Assembly: GCA_027000105.1 (NCBI GenBank)
Contig: JALTOP010000058.1
Location: forward strand, 1-24,837
Reading direction: 5' to 3'
Source: Planctomycetaceae bacterium
GTDB taxonomy: Bacteria > Planctomycetota > Planctomycetia > Planctomycetales > Planctomycetaceae
DNA length: 24,837 bases
The notes below the pieces were generated by a model. It was not told the DNA's origin. It was given only the letters and a program-made list of their open reading frames with translations, and searched no databases. Position 1 is the first letter of the stretch; each line of letters opens with the position of its first letter. The position numbers and the translations under genes are program-made. Positions 16,805 to 24,837 of the stretch are shown here, one piece after another.

Positions 16805-18253
16805 TCAAGAAAGCACTTCCTGTATCACGTTGCCGAAAATATCCGTCAGACGATACTGTCTGCCCTGGTATTTGAAGGTGAGTCGCTCGTGATCCATCCC
16901 CAACAAATGCATGATGGTGGCATTCAAGTCGTGTGTGTCCACACGATTTTCAACCGGCGCGTAGCCGAGTTCATCCGTCTTGCCGTGTACATGCCCCCCT
17001 TTGACTCCGCCTCCCGCCATCCAGAGTGCAAAACCTTCTTTATGGTGATCCCGGCCCACTGTCAAAACTTTATCCATTCCATTTGTCCCTTGAGCCATTG
17101 GGGTGCGTCCAAATTCGGAGGACCAGACTACAAGCGTTTCATCCAACAAGCCGCGTTGTTTCAAATCCTTCAGGAGGGCGGCTATCGGCCTGTCGACTTG
17201 CTCACATTTCTTGGGAAGAGATTTGAAAACACCACTGTGCATATCCCAGCCGGAATCAAACAGCTGGACGAACCGGACACCTCGCTCCACAAGTCTGCGG
17301 GCCAGCAGGCAGTTATTGGCGAAACTCGGTTTCCCGGGGAGAGTGCCGTACAGTTCATGCGTCTGTTTGGTCTCGCTTTCAATGTCCATCAATTCCGGAA
17401 CAGATGTTTGCATCCGGTAGGCCATTTCGTACTGATTGATGCGTGTTTCTATTTCCGGGTCGGCAACATCGGCATACTCGACCTGATTGAGTCGATTGAC
17501 GGAATCGATAATCCGACGCCTGCTTTCAACGGAAACTCCTTTCGGATTGGAAAGGAATAGCACAGGATCTCCCTGAGAACGGAATTCAACCCCCTGATAA
17601 ACCGAGGGAATAAAGCCGCTGCCCCAGGCGCTACTGCCTGCACCGGCAACGTTGCCAGTGATTAAGACGACAAAACCGGGCAGATTCTGATTTTCTGAAC
17701 CGAGACCATAGGTAGCCCAGGAACCGATACTGGGACGCCCGAATCGACCAAAACCGGTCAGAAGATGCAGTTGGGCAGGTGCATGATTGAACTGTTCGGT
17801 CGTAACAGTTTTAATCACGCACATTTCATCGGCGACTTTCTGCAAGTTTGGCAACAAGTTGGAAATTTCGATTCCTGACTGTCCGCATTTTTTGTACTCA
17901 TATCGAGGGTCTTTCGGTGTTCCCAGCAAGGTCGGCTGTTTGCGGATGAACGCCAATTTTTTACCGACAAAAAATTCGTCCGGGCAAAGCTCACCATTCC
18001 GTTTTTGTAATTCCGGTTTGAAATCGAATAAATCCAGATGCGATGGGGCACCAACCAGATGAATATAAATAACAGACTTCGCTCGAGCGGGGAAATGAGG
18101 TTTTCTGACCGCCAGCGGATTCCCCTTTCCAACAGCTGAACAATCCTGTTGAAAGAGTGTTGACAGCGCACAAGCCCCCAGACCGTATCCCGATTTTTGC
18201 AGAAGATATCTGCGAGTCATTTGCAAACAGGTGAGCATATCGGAATCTCGCAT
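16805..18253 (-). CDS. Tat-exported DUF1501 protein, sulfatase-like fold
   Basis: DUF1501 proteins are alkaline-phosphatase/sulfatase-superfamily relatives abundant in planctomycetes and usually encoded beside a DUF1549/DUF1553 protein, as here. The 482-residue product has a twin-arginine signal (MTRRYLLQKSGYGLGACAL, Arg14-Arg15), IYIHLVGAPSHLDLFDFKP as the family first strand, SSEFGRTPMAQG, GRDHHKEGFALWMAGGGVKGG and the C-terminal HLLGMDHERLTFKYQGRQYRLTD. ATG 18253 is chosen because GGAG precedes it by 8 bases; a TTG at 18268 would add five residues. It is the last gene of a leftward operon, 87 bases after the cytochrome-type gene. The enzymatic activity of the family is not established. Confidence 0.9.
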   Translation of the reverse strand: MRDSDMLTCLQMTRRYLLQKSGYGLGACALSTLFQQDCSAVGKGNPLAVRKPHFPARAKSVIYIHLVGAPSHLDLFDFKPELQKRNGELCPDEFFVGKKLAFIRKQPTLLGTPKDPRYEYKKCGQSGIEISNLLPNLQKVADEMCVIKTVTTEQFNHAPAQLHLLTGFGRFGRPSIGSWATYGLGSENQNLPGFVVLITGNVAGAGSSAWGSGFIPSVYQGVEFRSQGDPVLFLSNPKGVSVESRRRIIDSVNRLNQVEYADVADPEIETRINQYEMAYRMQTSVPELMDIESETKQTHELYGTLPGKPSFANNCLLARRLVERGVRFVQLFDSGWDMHSGVFKSLPKKCEQVDRPIAALLKDLKQRGLLDETLVVWSSEFGRTPMAQGTNGMDKVLTVGRDHHKEGFALWMAGGGVKGGHVHGKTDELGYAPVENRVDTHDLNATIMHLLGMDHERLTFKYQGRQYRLTDIFGNVIQEVLS

Positions 18254-18340
18254 AATAATATCTCCCAAGCATCAAACAGACAGGCCAGGCAATCGCAGTT
18301 CTTGCGGCTTGTCTATTCTCATTCCTGTTTATTCAGTCAT

Positions 18341-21300
18341 TTATTGAGTTATTGTTTCGTCCAAATTGAGTAATGCATTCGAAATGGCAAACCAGACAGC
18401 TGTTTCTTGTGGGGCCCCTATTTTCATAGGGAAACCGGGAAGCACGATCTTTACTCTTTCCTTGACCAGTTGAGGATTTTTTCTGATTGCCGCACGTTCC
18501 TGCTTCAACAGATCAAGAAGAATGTCGATTTCATCAGTTTTGGGTTCCCGGGAGAGACAGAGACGGAAACCGTAAATGATCCGTCCCCGATCGGTTTTAT
18601 CCCTCGGTTCGCTCAACATACGAATCGCCAACCCCACCGCCATTTCCGAATAGGCCGGGTCATTCAGCAATGTCAATGCCTGCAATGGCGTATTCGTTTT
18701 AGACCGATTTACCACACAGGCTGTTCGATCCGGCGCATCGAAACTGACAAGTGATGGATACGGGGCATCTCGCTTCCAGATGATGTAAACTCCCCGACGG
18801 AATCGATCCTCATTCTGGGCGGTTATCCATTTGGGCTGATTTCTTCCGATAGAACGCCAGATGCCCCCCGGTTGATAGGGCATCACAGGAGGGCCTCCCA
18901 TTTTGTCGGAAAGTAATCCGCTGATTGCAAGCGCGTTATCGCGAATCAGTTCCGCCGTAAGCCGAAAACGCGGACCTCGCGAGTACCATTTATTTTCCGG
19001 ATCCTTTTCGGATTCATTTGTGAATTGTGAAGACTGTCGATACGTCTGGGAGAGGACGATCGTTTTAATAATCTTTTTCATCGACCATCCATTTTCCCTC
19101 AACTCACTGGCGAGCCAATCGAGCAATTCCGGATGTGTGGGGACTTCTCCCTGCGAGCCAAAATCTTCCAGGGTTCTCACAATCCCCCTGCCGAACAACT
19201 CGGCCCACCAACGATTGACTGTCACACGTGTCAACAACGGGTTGTGGTCGGAAACGAGCCAGTTTGCCAGTCCCAGACGATTTGGAGGATATTGGTCGTT
19301 ACCCGTGTCAAACAGAGCAGGCACTCCAGGGGTGACTTTTTCAAGCGGCGAGAGGTAATTCCCTCGGCTGAGAATGTGTGTCTCGCGTGGTTTCTCCATC
19401 TCGACCATTACCAATGTTGTCGGCGGTTCCGTCTTTTTGAGCTTATCCCGAATCTCTGTAATTTTATTGTTCAACTCGATCAGTTTTCGATTCTGTTTTC
19501 GGTGGAACTCTCGCAGCTTTTTCTCTTCCTCTTTGGTTCGTTCCCTCTTTACGGCCAATTTGCGGATCTCATCAGGAAGAACAGGTATTTCAGCATCGCC
19601 GGAATAGGCCGATATTCTGAGGCGGCCGATCGTCCGGCCGTGCCCATAGTTCTGATCCAATCGCAACATCAGTTGCGAGCTTTCCTGCATGTCCAGAGGA
19701 TCGGACAACGCAAAAATTGCCCAGTGAGGTTGATGGTAATGGGGAGCGATGGCCCAACCGGTTTGGGGGTTTCCATCGATGGCACCGGAGACATCCCACT
19801 TCTTTTGAGAAAAATCTGCAATCGCTCTGCTGATTTTAACTGGAGAACGCCTGTCGGCCTGCTGTAAATGGATGCTTAACTCGTTGAGAATGAAGTTTGT
19901 CCGTTCCTTGTCACCTCTCCCGGGGCCATTGCCGGGCAATTTTTCATGTGTCAATGCCTCAACTTTAATGGCAGTGATGTTCTTCAATTTTGAACGTGCC
20001 AATATTTCGTAAACGGTCTTGCCGGGCACCGGACCGGTTACAAGAATGGAACCATCTTCCAGAATTTCAAATTCTTCATTTCCGGTTGACGAAAAATTGT
20101 GAACGGAAAGAACTTGCCATTGCCCGCGGGGCTCTCCTGATGAAATCTTTTCGAGCCACTTTCGGTACGATTTCCCGTTTTCTTTTTCAGCTTTCTGTTT
20201 CTCCTCTTTCAACACAGCCAACTCGCGGGAGAGGATATCCCGCTGCTTCTGTTTCTCTGGCGGGAGAGGCAGTTCCATTTTGGGGCCGTAAAAATCCCAT
20301 GTGACTCCTCCGCCCGTGTCTTTCACTTCCAGAGGAGTGTTGTTGAAATAGGCAAAAAGTCGATAGTAGTCTTTTTGATCGAACGGATCGTACTTGTGAT
20401 CGTGGCATTGGGCACACTCCAACGAAGTTCCCAGAAAAACGGTGCCTGTCGTGTTGACACGATCGAAGATCTGATTCGTCCGGTTTTCCTCCGGATGCAC
20501 CCCCGCTTCAACATTGCAGGTAACGGTACGGTGAAATCCGGTCGCCACTTTCTGTTCAAAAGAGGCATTCGGAAGCAGGTCTCCCGCCAACTGTTCAATC
20601 ACGAACTGGTCGAAAGGCATATCCCTGTTCAACGCATTGATTACCCAGTCACGGTAAGCCCAACTGTCGCGAATCTGGTCAGCCTGAAAACCGTTGGAAT
20701 CGGCATAGCGGGCCAGATCAAGCCATCCGATGGCCCATTTTTCCCCGAATCGCTTTGATGCCAGCAGACGATCAACAACCTTTTCATAGGCTGTTTCAGT
20801 TCGGTCTTCCAAAAACGCATCGATCTCCTGCAAGGTGGGAGGTAGCCCGGTCAATGCCAGTGAGACACGGCGAATCCAGTGGACTCTGTCTGTTTCTCGG
20901 GACGGCTTGATTCCCCGCTCCTGAAGCTTTTTCAGCACGAAACGGTCAATCGGATTGTTTGCCCATCTCTCATTGTCAACCTTGGGAAGTGCGGGTCTGA
21001 CAACAGGCTGATAGGCCCAATGTTTGGCCACTGCGACAGAATCTGGCCAGTTCGCTCCGCTTTTAATCCAGCGTCTTAAAATCGCGATTTCCTGTTTCGA
21101 AAGCGGTTCCCCGTCAGGAGGCATCAACTCGCCTGCTTCCGCATCCGTAATGCGTTTTATCAGGAGCGACTGTTCCGGTTTTCCCGCGATGATGACAGGT
21201 TCATCGGAATCCGCAACACCAAATGCAGCAGCCCGACGTGATAGTCGCAAGCCCGCTTTATCCTGGACTTCACCATGACATCGATAGCAGTGCTTGCGAA

Positions 21301-21427
21301 AAATCGGTTCAACATCGGTGATGAACTGCACTACCGGGTCTGCCGCTTCCACGTTGGAACCCCAGATTGCTACGATTGCCAAAACCAGGGCAGGACAAAC
21401 TCTGCTTATCTGCCAGCAGGTACCCAT
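18341..21427 (-). CDS. Secreted cytochrome-type DUF1549/DUF1553 (PSCyt1/PSD1) protein
   Basis: This 1028-residue planctomycete protein starts with a signal peptide (about 1-28, ending VEA). A PSCyt1 domain follows with heme-binding CYRCH (47-51) and LMPPDG as the distal Met region. DUF1549 runs from about 158 to 365 and has a second heme motif, CAQCH (338-342), in CAQCHDHKYDPFDQKDYY. Residues 385-420 and 630-680 are Lys/Glu-rich coiled coils flanking a beta-rich, possibly ligand-binding segment. DUF1553 fills the last third (TRVTVNRWWAELFGRGIV, LSQTYRQSS, NTPLQALTLLNDP). ATG 21427 is chosen because GAGGG lies 5 bases upstream; ATG 21439 would add four residues. A periplasmic redox role is inferred. 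Confidence 0.9.
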   Translation of the reverse strand: MGTCWQISRVCPALVLAIVAIWGSNVEAADPVVQFITDVEPIFRKHCYRCHGEVQDKAGLRLSRRAAAFGVADSDEPVIIAGKPEQSLLIKRITDAEAGELMPPDGEPLSKQEIAILRRWIKSGANWPDSVAVAKHWAYQPVVRPALPKVDNERWANNPIDRFVLKKLQERGIKPSRETDRVHWIRRVSLALTGLPPTLQEIDAFLEDRTETAYEKVVDRLLASKRFGEKWAIGWLDLARYADSNGFQADQIRDSWAYRDWVINALNRDMPFDQFVIEQLAGDLLPNASFEQKVATGFHRTVTCNVEAGVHPEENRTNQIFDRVNTTGTVFLGTSLECAQCHDHKYDPFDQKDYYRLFAYFNNTPLEVKDTGGGVTWDFYGPKMELPLPPEKQKQRDILSRELAVLKEEKQKAEKENGKSYRKWLEKISSGEPRGQWQVLSVHNFSSTGNEEFEILEDGSILVTGPVPGKTVYEILARSKLKNITAIKVEALTHEKLPGNGPGRGDKERTNFILNELSIHLQQADRRSPVKISRAIADFSQKKWDVSGAIDGNPQTGWAIAPHYHQPHWAIFALSDPLDMQESSQLMLRLDQNYGHGRTIGRLRISAYSGDAEIPVLPDEIRKLAVKRERTKEEEKKLREFHRKQNRKLIELNNKITEIRDKLKKTEPPTTLVMVEMEKPRETHILSRGNYLSPLEKVTPGVPALFDTGNDQYPPNRLGLANWLVSDHNPLLTRVTVNRWWAELFGRGIVRTLEDFGSQGEVPTHPELLDWLASELRENGWSMKKIIKTIVLSQTYRQSSQFTNESEKDPENKWYSRGPRFRLTAELIRDNALAISGLLSDKMGGPPVMPYQPGGIWRSIGRNQPKWITAQNEDRFRRGVYIIWKRDAPYPSLVSFDAPDRTACVVNRSKTNTPLQALTLLNDPAYSEMAVGLAIRMLSEPRDKTDRGRIIYGFRLCLSREPKTDEIDILLDLLKQERAAIRKNPQLVKERVKIVLPGFPMKIGAPQETAVWFAISNALLNLDETITQ

Positions 21428-21496
21428 CGTTACCCTCATGTGCGCATGAATACAGAATAATGAAAGCGATTTCGACGCCTGATTATAGCAAAAGAA

Positions 21497-23560
21497 TCAC
21501 TCTGGCTCAAGAAATTTCAGTCCATCATTCTCATCAGGAGTGACCGGGTGAATTGAACCGGTGTGTCCTTTCTCTTTGCCGTAATGATCTTGGGCACAAT
21601 AAAGCTGCCCCGTATTCGAACAGGCGATGCCCAGCGAGCAGTCAAACTTATACCTGCCCAGCAAATGAAACTTGGAATCTGAAACAAGCAGAGTTTTCGG
21701 AGAACCGTAACAGCCAAACCACCATCTTCCCTTTGTAAATGCCGCGGTTTGAATTCCCAGGTGCGTATGGCCACTTTCAATGACGTGCTTTTTGACAAAA
21801 TGAAAATCCCCATCGTATTCATAGACGTAATTTTCATCTATTTCGTCAGGCAAGCCGCCGATGACATAAAAGTGATCTTTATAAAAACCGATCCCCCCTG
21901 CCCCATAGAAAACTTCCTGGACATCATGTTTGGTAATGAGAGAAAGGTTCTGGGCATCGTAAACATACACTCGGGAATCAGCATTTCCCTGTGGATCGTT
22001 GAATTTTCCCAGATTGACCGCGACATAGACACGACCATTTCGCACACATAGATCGCCATGATGACCGGGAACCGGAATCTTCTTCAACACCTTTCCGTCC
22101 CAATCGGTTTTGACAAGTTGAGTTGTAAAACTCCAATAGATCGAGTTTTCGTCAACATCAACGCCTTGCAGATGATGTGGATAGCTCCCCTCACAGGTAA
22201 TCGGTTTTCGTTCAAGCTCCCTCCTCTTTTTCAACAACACCGGTTGGACCCAGGCCATTTTGAAATCTCCCGGTTCTGACGGGTTAGGGTGTTTTTCGCT
22301 GGAGGTTACACGGGCACGAACGTAAATTTCGTCTCCCCGGAAATGGTAGGTCGCGCAGTTTCCCTTCACGGTTTCAAAAACCTCGCCGATCTCTTTGCTG
22401 TATATGCGAGTTGTACGAATCGGCTTGCCCTGTTTATCGAGTACCGGATAGCTGGATTTATCATAGCCGGTTCGTGTACCGATAAATTCAATTGTGTAAG
22501 TCTCGCCCGGAACCGGATCAATTTCTATATGAAGTTGCTTCGGCCCCGATAGAATCTTTTTCAATCGCACACCACTCGAGGCGTAAAAGCTCCCCGCTTC
22601 CAAAGCCTCGATGAGTGTGCCGGGTTCCAGTTTCTCGGCCAAAACGGTTACCCATCCTCTGCCTGGCTCACTTTCCCGACTGGGGATATGATGATAGTTG
22701 TGCCCGTCATCGGTTGCGATTCCATACATCATCGGCAAATCGAATTCAGCAATTCGTTTTGTCAGGATGATATCCCACAGTCGCTCGGTTGAGGGATGTA
22801 TCTCGTCTCCCGAATTGTGAACGTAAGGGTGTCCGTTATAGACCTCAAAGAATCGATCCCCTACAACACGCATCAAATCTTCGGCTGTGATCGCATAGTA
22901 AAAATTGGGGTGATTCAGATGAATGAGCATCGGCTGTCCGGTTTGCTGACGCTGGATCATTGCCGCGTTGACATTATTCTGGATTGTTTCAGCGACCGTT
23001 TTTCCGCCTCGCGGGATAATCAACTCTTTCAGATTGGTCACATTCAGATGAATCGGCGTCCGTTTGCCCAGAATGTCGGTGATCTCTTCCCCTTGAATGA
23101 GCAGATATTTTTCCGTCTTGTTGAACCGTTTGGCCACCTCATCGAACCGACGCAGCCTGACCTGCAGCTTTCCATCAACCGTGCGGCTTTCAACCCAGTC
23201 AGGATACTGCTTGATCAATTTGTCATATGCCTTTTTCCCTCCCTTGCTTTTTTCAACTTCAATCCAGCGTTCCTGATCGGCAAGAGTATTGTGATCGGTA
23301 AAGACCAGGAACTGGTAGCCATGTTGTTCGTACCACAGAGCAATCATTTCGAGGTAGTCGTCGCCATCACTCCAGTGTGAGTGCGTGTGCATATTCCCCT
23401 TGTACCAGCGATGAGTCTCTGTCTGTTGTAAAACCGTAACGGCAGGATCATCAGCCCGGGTTACCTGTTCGGCTGCCGGAAAAAGAACGGCTAGAACACC
23501 CAACAGGCTCGATAACGTTATCAAGCCAAAACCGCATTTTGGATCGGTGTGCAATTTCAT
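21497..23560 (-). CDS. Secreted PHP-domain phosphoesterase-like protein with propeller-like tail
   Basis: The 687-residue protein has a signal peptide (1-36, hydrophobic FGLITLSSLLGVLAVLF). The PHP metallophosphoesterase-like part (about 50-340) shows NMHTHSHWSDGDD (His58, His60, Asp65), FTDHN (Asp89, His90), QGEEIT (Glu158/159), HLNHPN (His214, His217) and ATDDGHNYH (Asp284, His287), a credible set of metal ligands. Residues 345-445 look beta-rich. From about 458 on, short repeated strands (IYWSF, VYVAVNLG, FYVIGGL, WWFGCYG, LYCAQDHYG) suggest a beta-propeller. It is the first gene of the leftward operon, 57 bases or so before the next. The substrate is unknown; a phosphoester or glycan hydrolase is plausible. 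Confidence 0.8.
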   Translation of the reverse strand: MKLHTDPKCGFGLITLSSLLGVLAVLFPAAEQVTRADDPAVTVLQQTETHRWYKGNMHTHSHWSDGDDYLEMIALWYEQHGYQFLVFTDHNTLADQERWIEVEKSKGGKKAYDKLIKQYPDWVESRTVDGKLQVRLRRFDEVAKRFNKTEKYLLIQGEEITDILGKRTPIHLNVTNLKELIIPRGGKTVAETIQNNVNAAMIQRQQTGQPMLIHLNHPNFYYAITAEDLMRVVGDRFFEVYNGHPYVHNSGDEIHPSTERLWDIILTKRIAEFDLPMMYGIATDDGHNYHHIPSRESEPGRGWVTVLAEKLEPGTLIEALEAGSFYASSGVRLKKILSGPKQLHIEIDPVPGETYTIEFIGTRTGYDKSSYPVLDKQGKPIRTTRIYSKEIGEVFETVKGNCATYHFRGDEIYVRARVTSSEKHPNPSEPGDFKMAWVQPVLLKKRRELERKPITCEGSYPHHLQGVDVDENSIYWSFTTQLVKTDWDGKVLKKIPVPGHHGDLCVRNGRVYVAVNLGKFNDPQGNADSRVYVYDAQNLSLITKHDVQEVFYGAGGIGFYKDHFYVIGGLPDEIDENYVYEYDGDFHFVKKHVIESGHTHLGIQTAAFTKGRWWFGCYGSPKTLLVSDSKFHLLGRYKFDCSLGIACSNTGQLYCAQDHYGKEKGHTGSIHPVTPDENDGLKFLEPE

Positions 23561-23728
23561 CTTAACTTACAATCCCTTTTCGAAAGAATAATCCCCAAAC
23601 TACCGAGGCAAGCGTCTAACTTGGACAATCTATAACATATAAAGTAAGGTACCTTCTGGAAACCAACTGGTATTCTGAATCGTACGCTCGAACATTTTCC
23701 GCTTCTTCAACTATTGGTGGGAAGATCA
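23561..23728. promoter_or_regulatory. Divergent promoter region, PHP operon / ceramidase-like gene
   Basis: This 168-base spacer serves two secreted-protein genes. For the rightward gene, TATAAA (23638-23643) is a fair -10 box with only a weak -35. A perfect 10-bp palindrome, AAGGTACCTT, lies at 23646-23655, about where transcription would begin. For the leftward operon, TTGCCT and TATTCT appear on the minus strand 15 bases apart, which is short. Confidence 0.35.
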
Positions 23729-24837
23729 ATGAATACGACATCTTCGAAATCCTCAATTTTTGTGTTTTCATCTTTCACGAAGATTGTATGCACGACCATG
23801 TTGCTGGCCGGTTTATGCAATACCGCCTCACTCTGGGGGCAGGGCCTGACCGCTGGAGTGGCGAAGATTGACATTACCCACCCGGAGGGACTCATCAATG
23901 ACCGAAGTTATGTGCGGGCTCTGGTTCTCAGGAATGACAGGGAAACTGTAGCCATCATTTCTGTGGACGTGGTCGCGATTGGAGAAATTGGGCGAATAAA
24001 AAACAGTTATCTCGGCAATGTGCGCACGCAAATTGAAAAGGAACTGGGCATCAAACCGCAAAACATGCTGTTCAATGCCAGCCATTGTCATTCGATTATA
24101 TGCGATAACCATGAGGAATTGACTGTCAAAGCGATCAAGCAGGCGGCAGCCAATATGGTGCCCGTGACCGTCGGCGTCGGCAGTGGGTACGAAGACCGTA
24201 TTCAGGAAAATCGCAGGTTGATTATGGCCGATGGTTCTGAAATCGACGTCCGTCATGCGTACTCGCTTCCTCCCGATGCCGAGGTCGCAAAGGTAGGGCC
24301 GATTGATCCGGAGATCGGGATTTTGCGATTGAACAGAACTGACGGTCGTACGCTGGCCGTCCTCTACCAGTTTGCCTGCCATCCGATCCAGGGAGTTCCC
24401 AACGGGGGAAACACAGCAGATATCACCGGGTTCTCGTCCCGGGTTATCGAAGAAAATATGGGTGAGGGAACCGTTGCCCTGTTTCTGCAGGGATGTGGCG
24501 GTGATATCAACCCGGCCCACTACAAAGATGTCGATTATCCTCGCGACGCAGAACCGCAAGGGAATCTGCTTGGTTTAAGTACATTAAAGGCGCTTCGAAA
24601 AATCGATTGCCATCCCGATAATCGCCTCGAAGTCATTAATGAAGTGATCGAACTGCCGGGGGCCAATTACTCGCAACGAATCGCGAGAATGGAGGACGAA
24701 CGAATCCGCCTGATGAATTCTTTGCGGGGCACCACGCTGAATTTGAAATCATTCCTGCCATTGGCCGTCAAGTACAAATTATCCGAAAAGTATCCCGCGA
24801 CGCACTCATTCGAATATTTGCAGGAAGAAAAAATCGG
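23729..24837 (+). CDS. Secreted neutral/alkaline ceramidase-family protein, N-terminal part
   Basis: The frame is open from ATG 23729 to the window edge, 369 codons, so the 3' end is missing. GTGGGAAG lies 4 bases before the start. A signal peptide precedes GQGLTAGVAKIDIT (residues 38-50), the usual first strand of the neutral/alkaline non-lysosomal ceramidase N-terminal domain. Metal-site motifs are NASHCHS (His119, His121) and FACHPI (His218). QGCGGDINP (255-262) aligns with the GDVSPN motif of true ceramidases but has Asn where the nucleophile serine sits. The HTHSGP signature is also reduced to HCHS. It is likely a metal-dependent secreted hydrolase of this fold, not necessarily acting on ceramide. 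Confidence 0.8.
   Translation, partial: MNTTSSKSSIFVFSSFTKIVCTTMLLAGLCNTASLWGQGLTAGVAKIDITHPEGLINDRSYVRALVLRNDRETVAIISVDVVAIGEIGRIKNSYLGNVRTQIEKELGIKPQNMLFNASHCHSIICDNHEELTVKAIKQAAANMVPVTVGVGSGYEDRIQENRRLIMADGSEIDVRHAYSLPPDAEVAKVGPIDPEIGILRLNRTDGRTLAVLYQFACHPIQGVPNGGNTADITGFSSRVIEENMGEGTVALFLQGCGGDINPAHYKDVDYPRDAEPQGNLLGLSTLKALRKIDCHPDNRLEVINEVIELPGANYSQRIARMEDERIRLMNSLRGTTLNLKSFLPLAVKYKLSEKYPATHSFEYLQEEKI

Overview
The window looks like a chromosome segment from a Planctomycetes bacterium, most likely Planctomycetaceae in the broad sense. The evidence is a secreted cytochrome-type DUF1549/DUF1553 protein beside a Tat-exported DUF1501 protein, an anchored prenyltransferase/squalene-oxidase-repeat protein, a Pro/Gln-tailed Ser/Thr kinase and a DUF151 (bifunctional nuclease family) protein. 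By eye the GC content is moderate and fairly even. I see no rRNA or tRNA gene, CRISPR array, transposase or phage gene. This is mostly ordinary core chromosome with two lineage-flavoured modules.

Layout. 1-256 is the tail of an alpha/beta hydrolase. 358-5259 (+) carries gcvT, an SDR oxidoreductase, a soluble Ser/Thr kinase and accA. 5260-5796 is non-coding but has two palindromic, operator-like sites and a good promoter before a 98-residue gene of unknown function. 6172-8039 (-) is a sensory pair: an Aer-like PAS protein followed by a soluble methyl-accepting chemotaxis protein. 8200-9051 (+) is an unrecognised protein with a problematic 5' end. 9324-11620 (+) holds argC and an M20-type metallopeptidase. 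12057-12461 (+) is the DUF151 protein. 12619-15765 (-) holds ubiE, ubiX and the squalene-oxidase-repeat protein. 15840-16787 (+) is a BASS-family transporter.

The right end (16805-24837) is an envelope and secretion module. A leftward operon encodes a secreted PHP-domain/propeller-like protein, a di-CxxCH DUF1549/DUF1553 protein and a Tat-exported DUF1501 protein. Diverging from it is a secreted protein related to neutral/alkaline ceramidases that runs off the window. All four carry export signals, so they probably act together outside the cytoplasm, perhaps on a complex polymer or lipid. The substrate cannot be read from the sequence.

The items most worth follow-up are the right-end operon with its PHP-propeller fusion, the split PAS/chemoreceptor pair with changed cofactor-pocket residues, the 10-bp inverted repeat around a TTGACA promoter at 5691-5733, the tandem GTCCGGAC palindromes at 5459-5476, and the frame conflict at 8184-8315.
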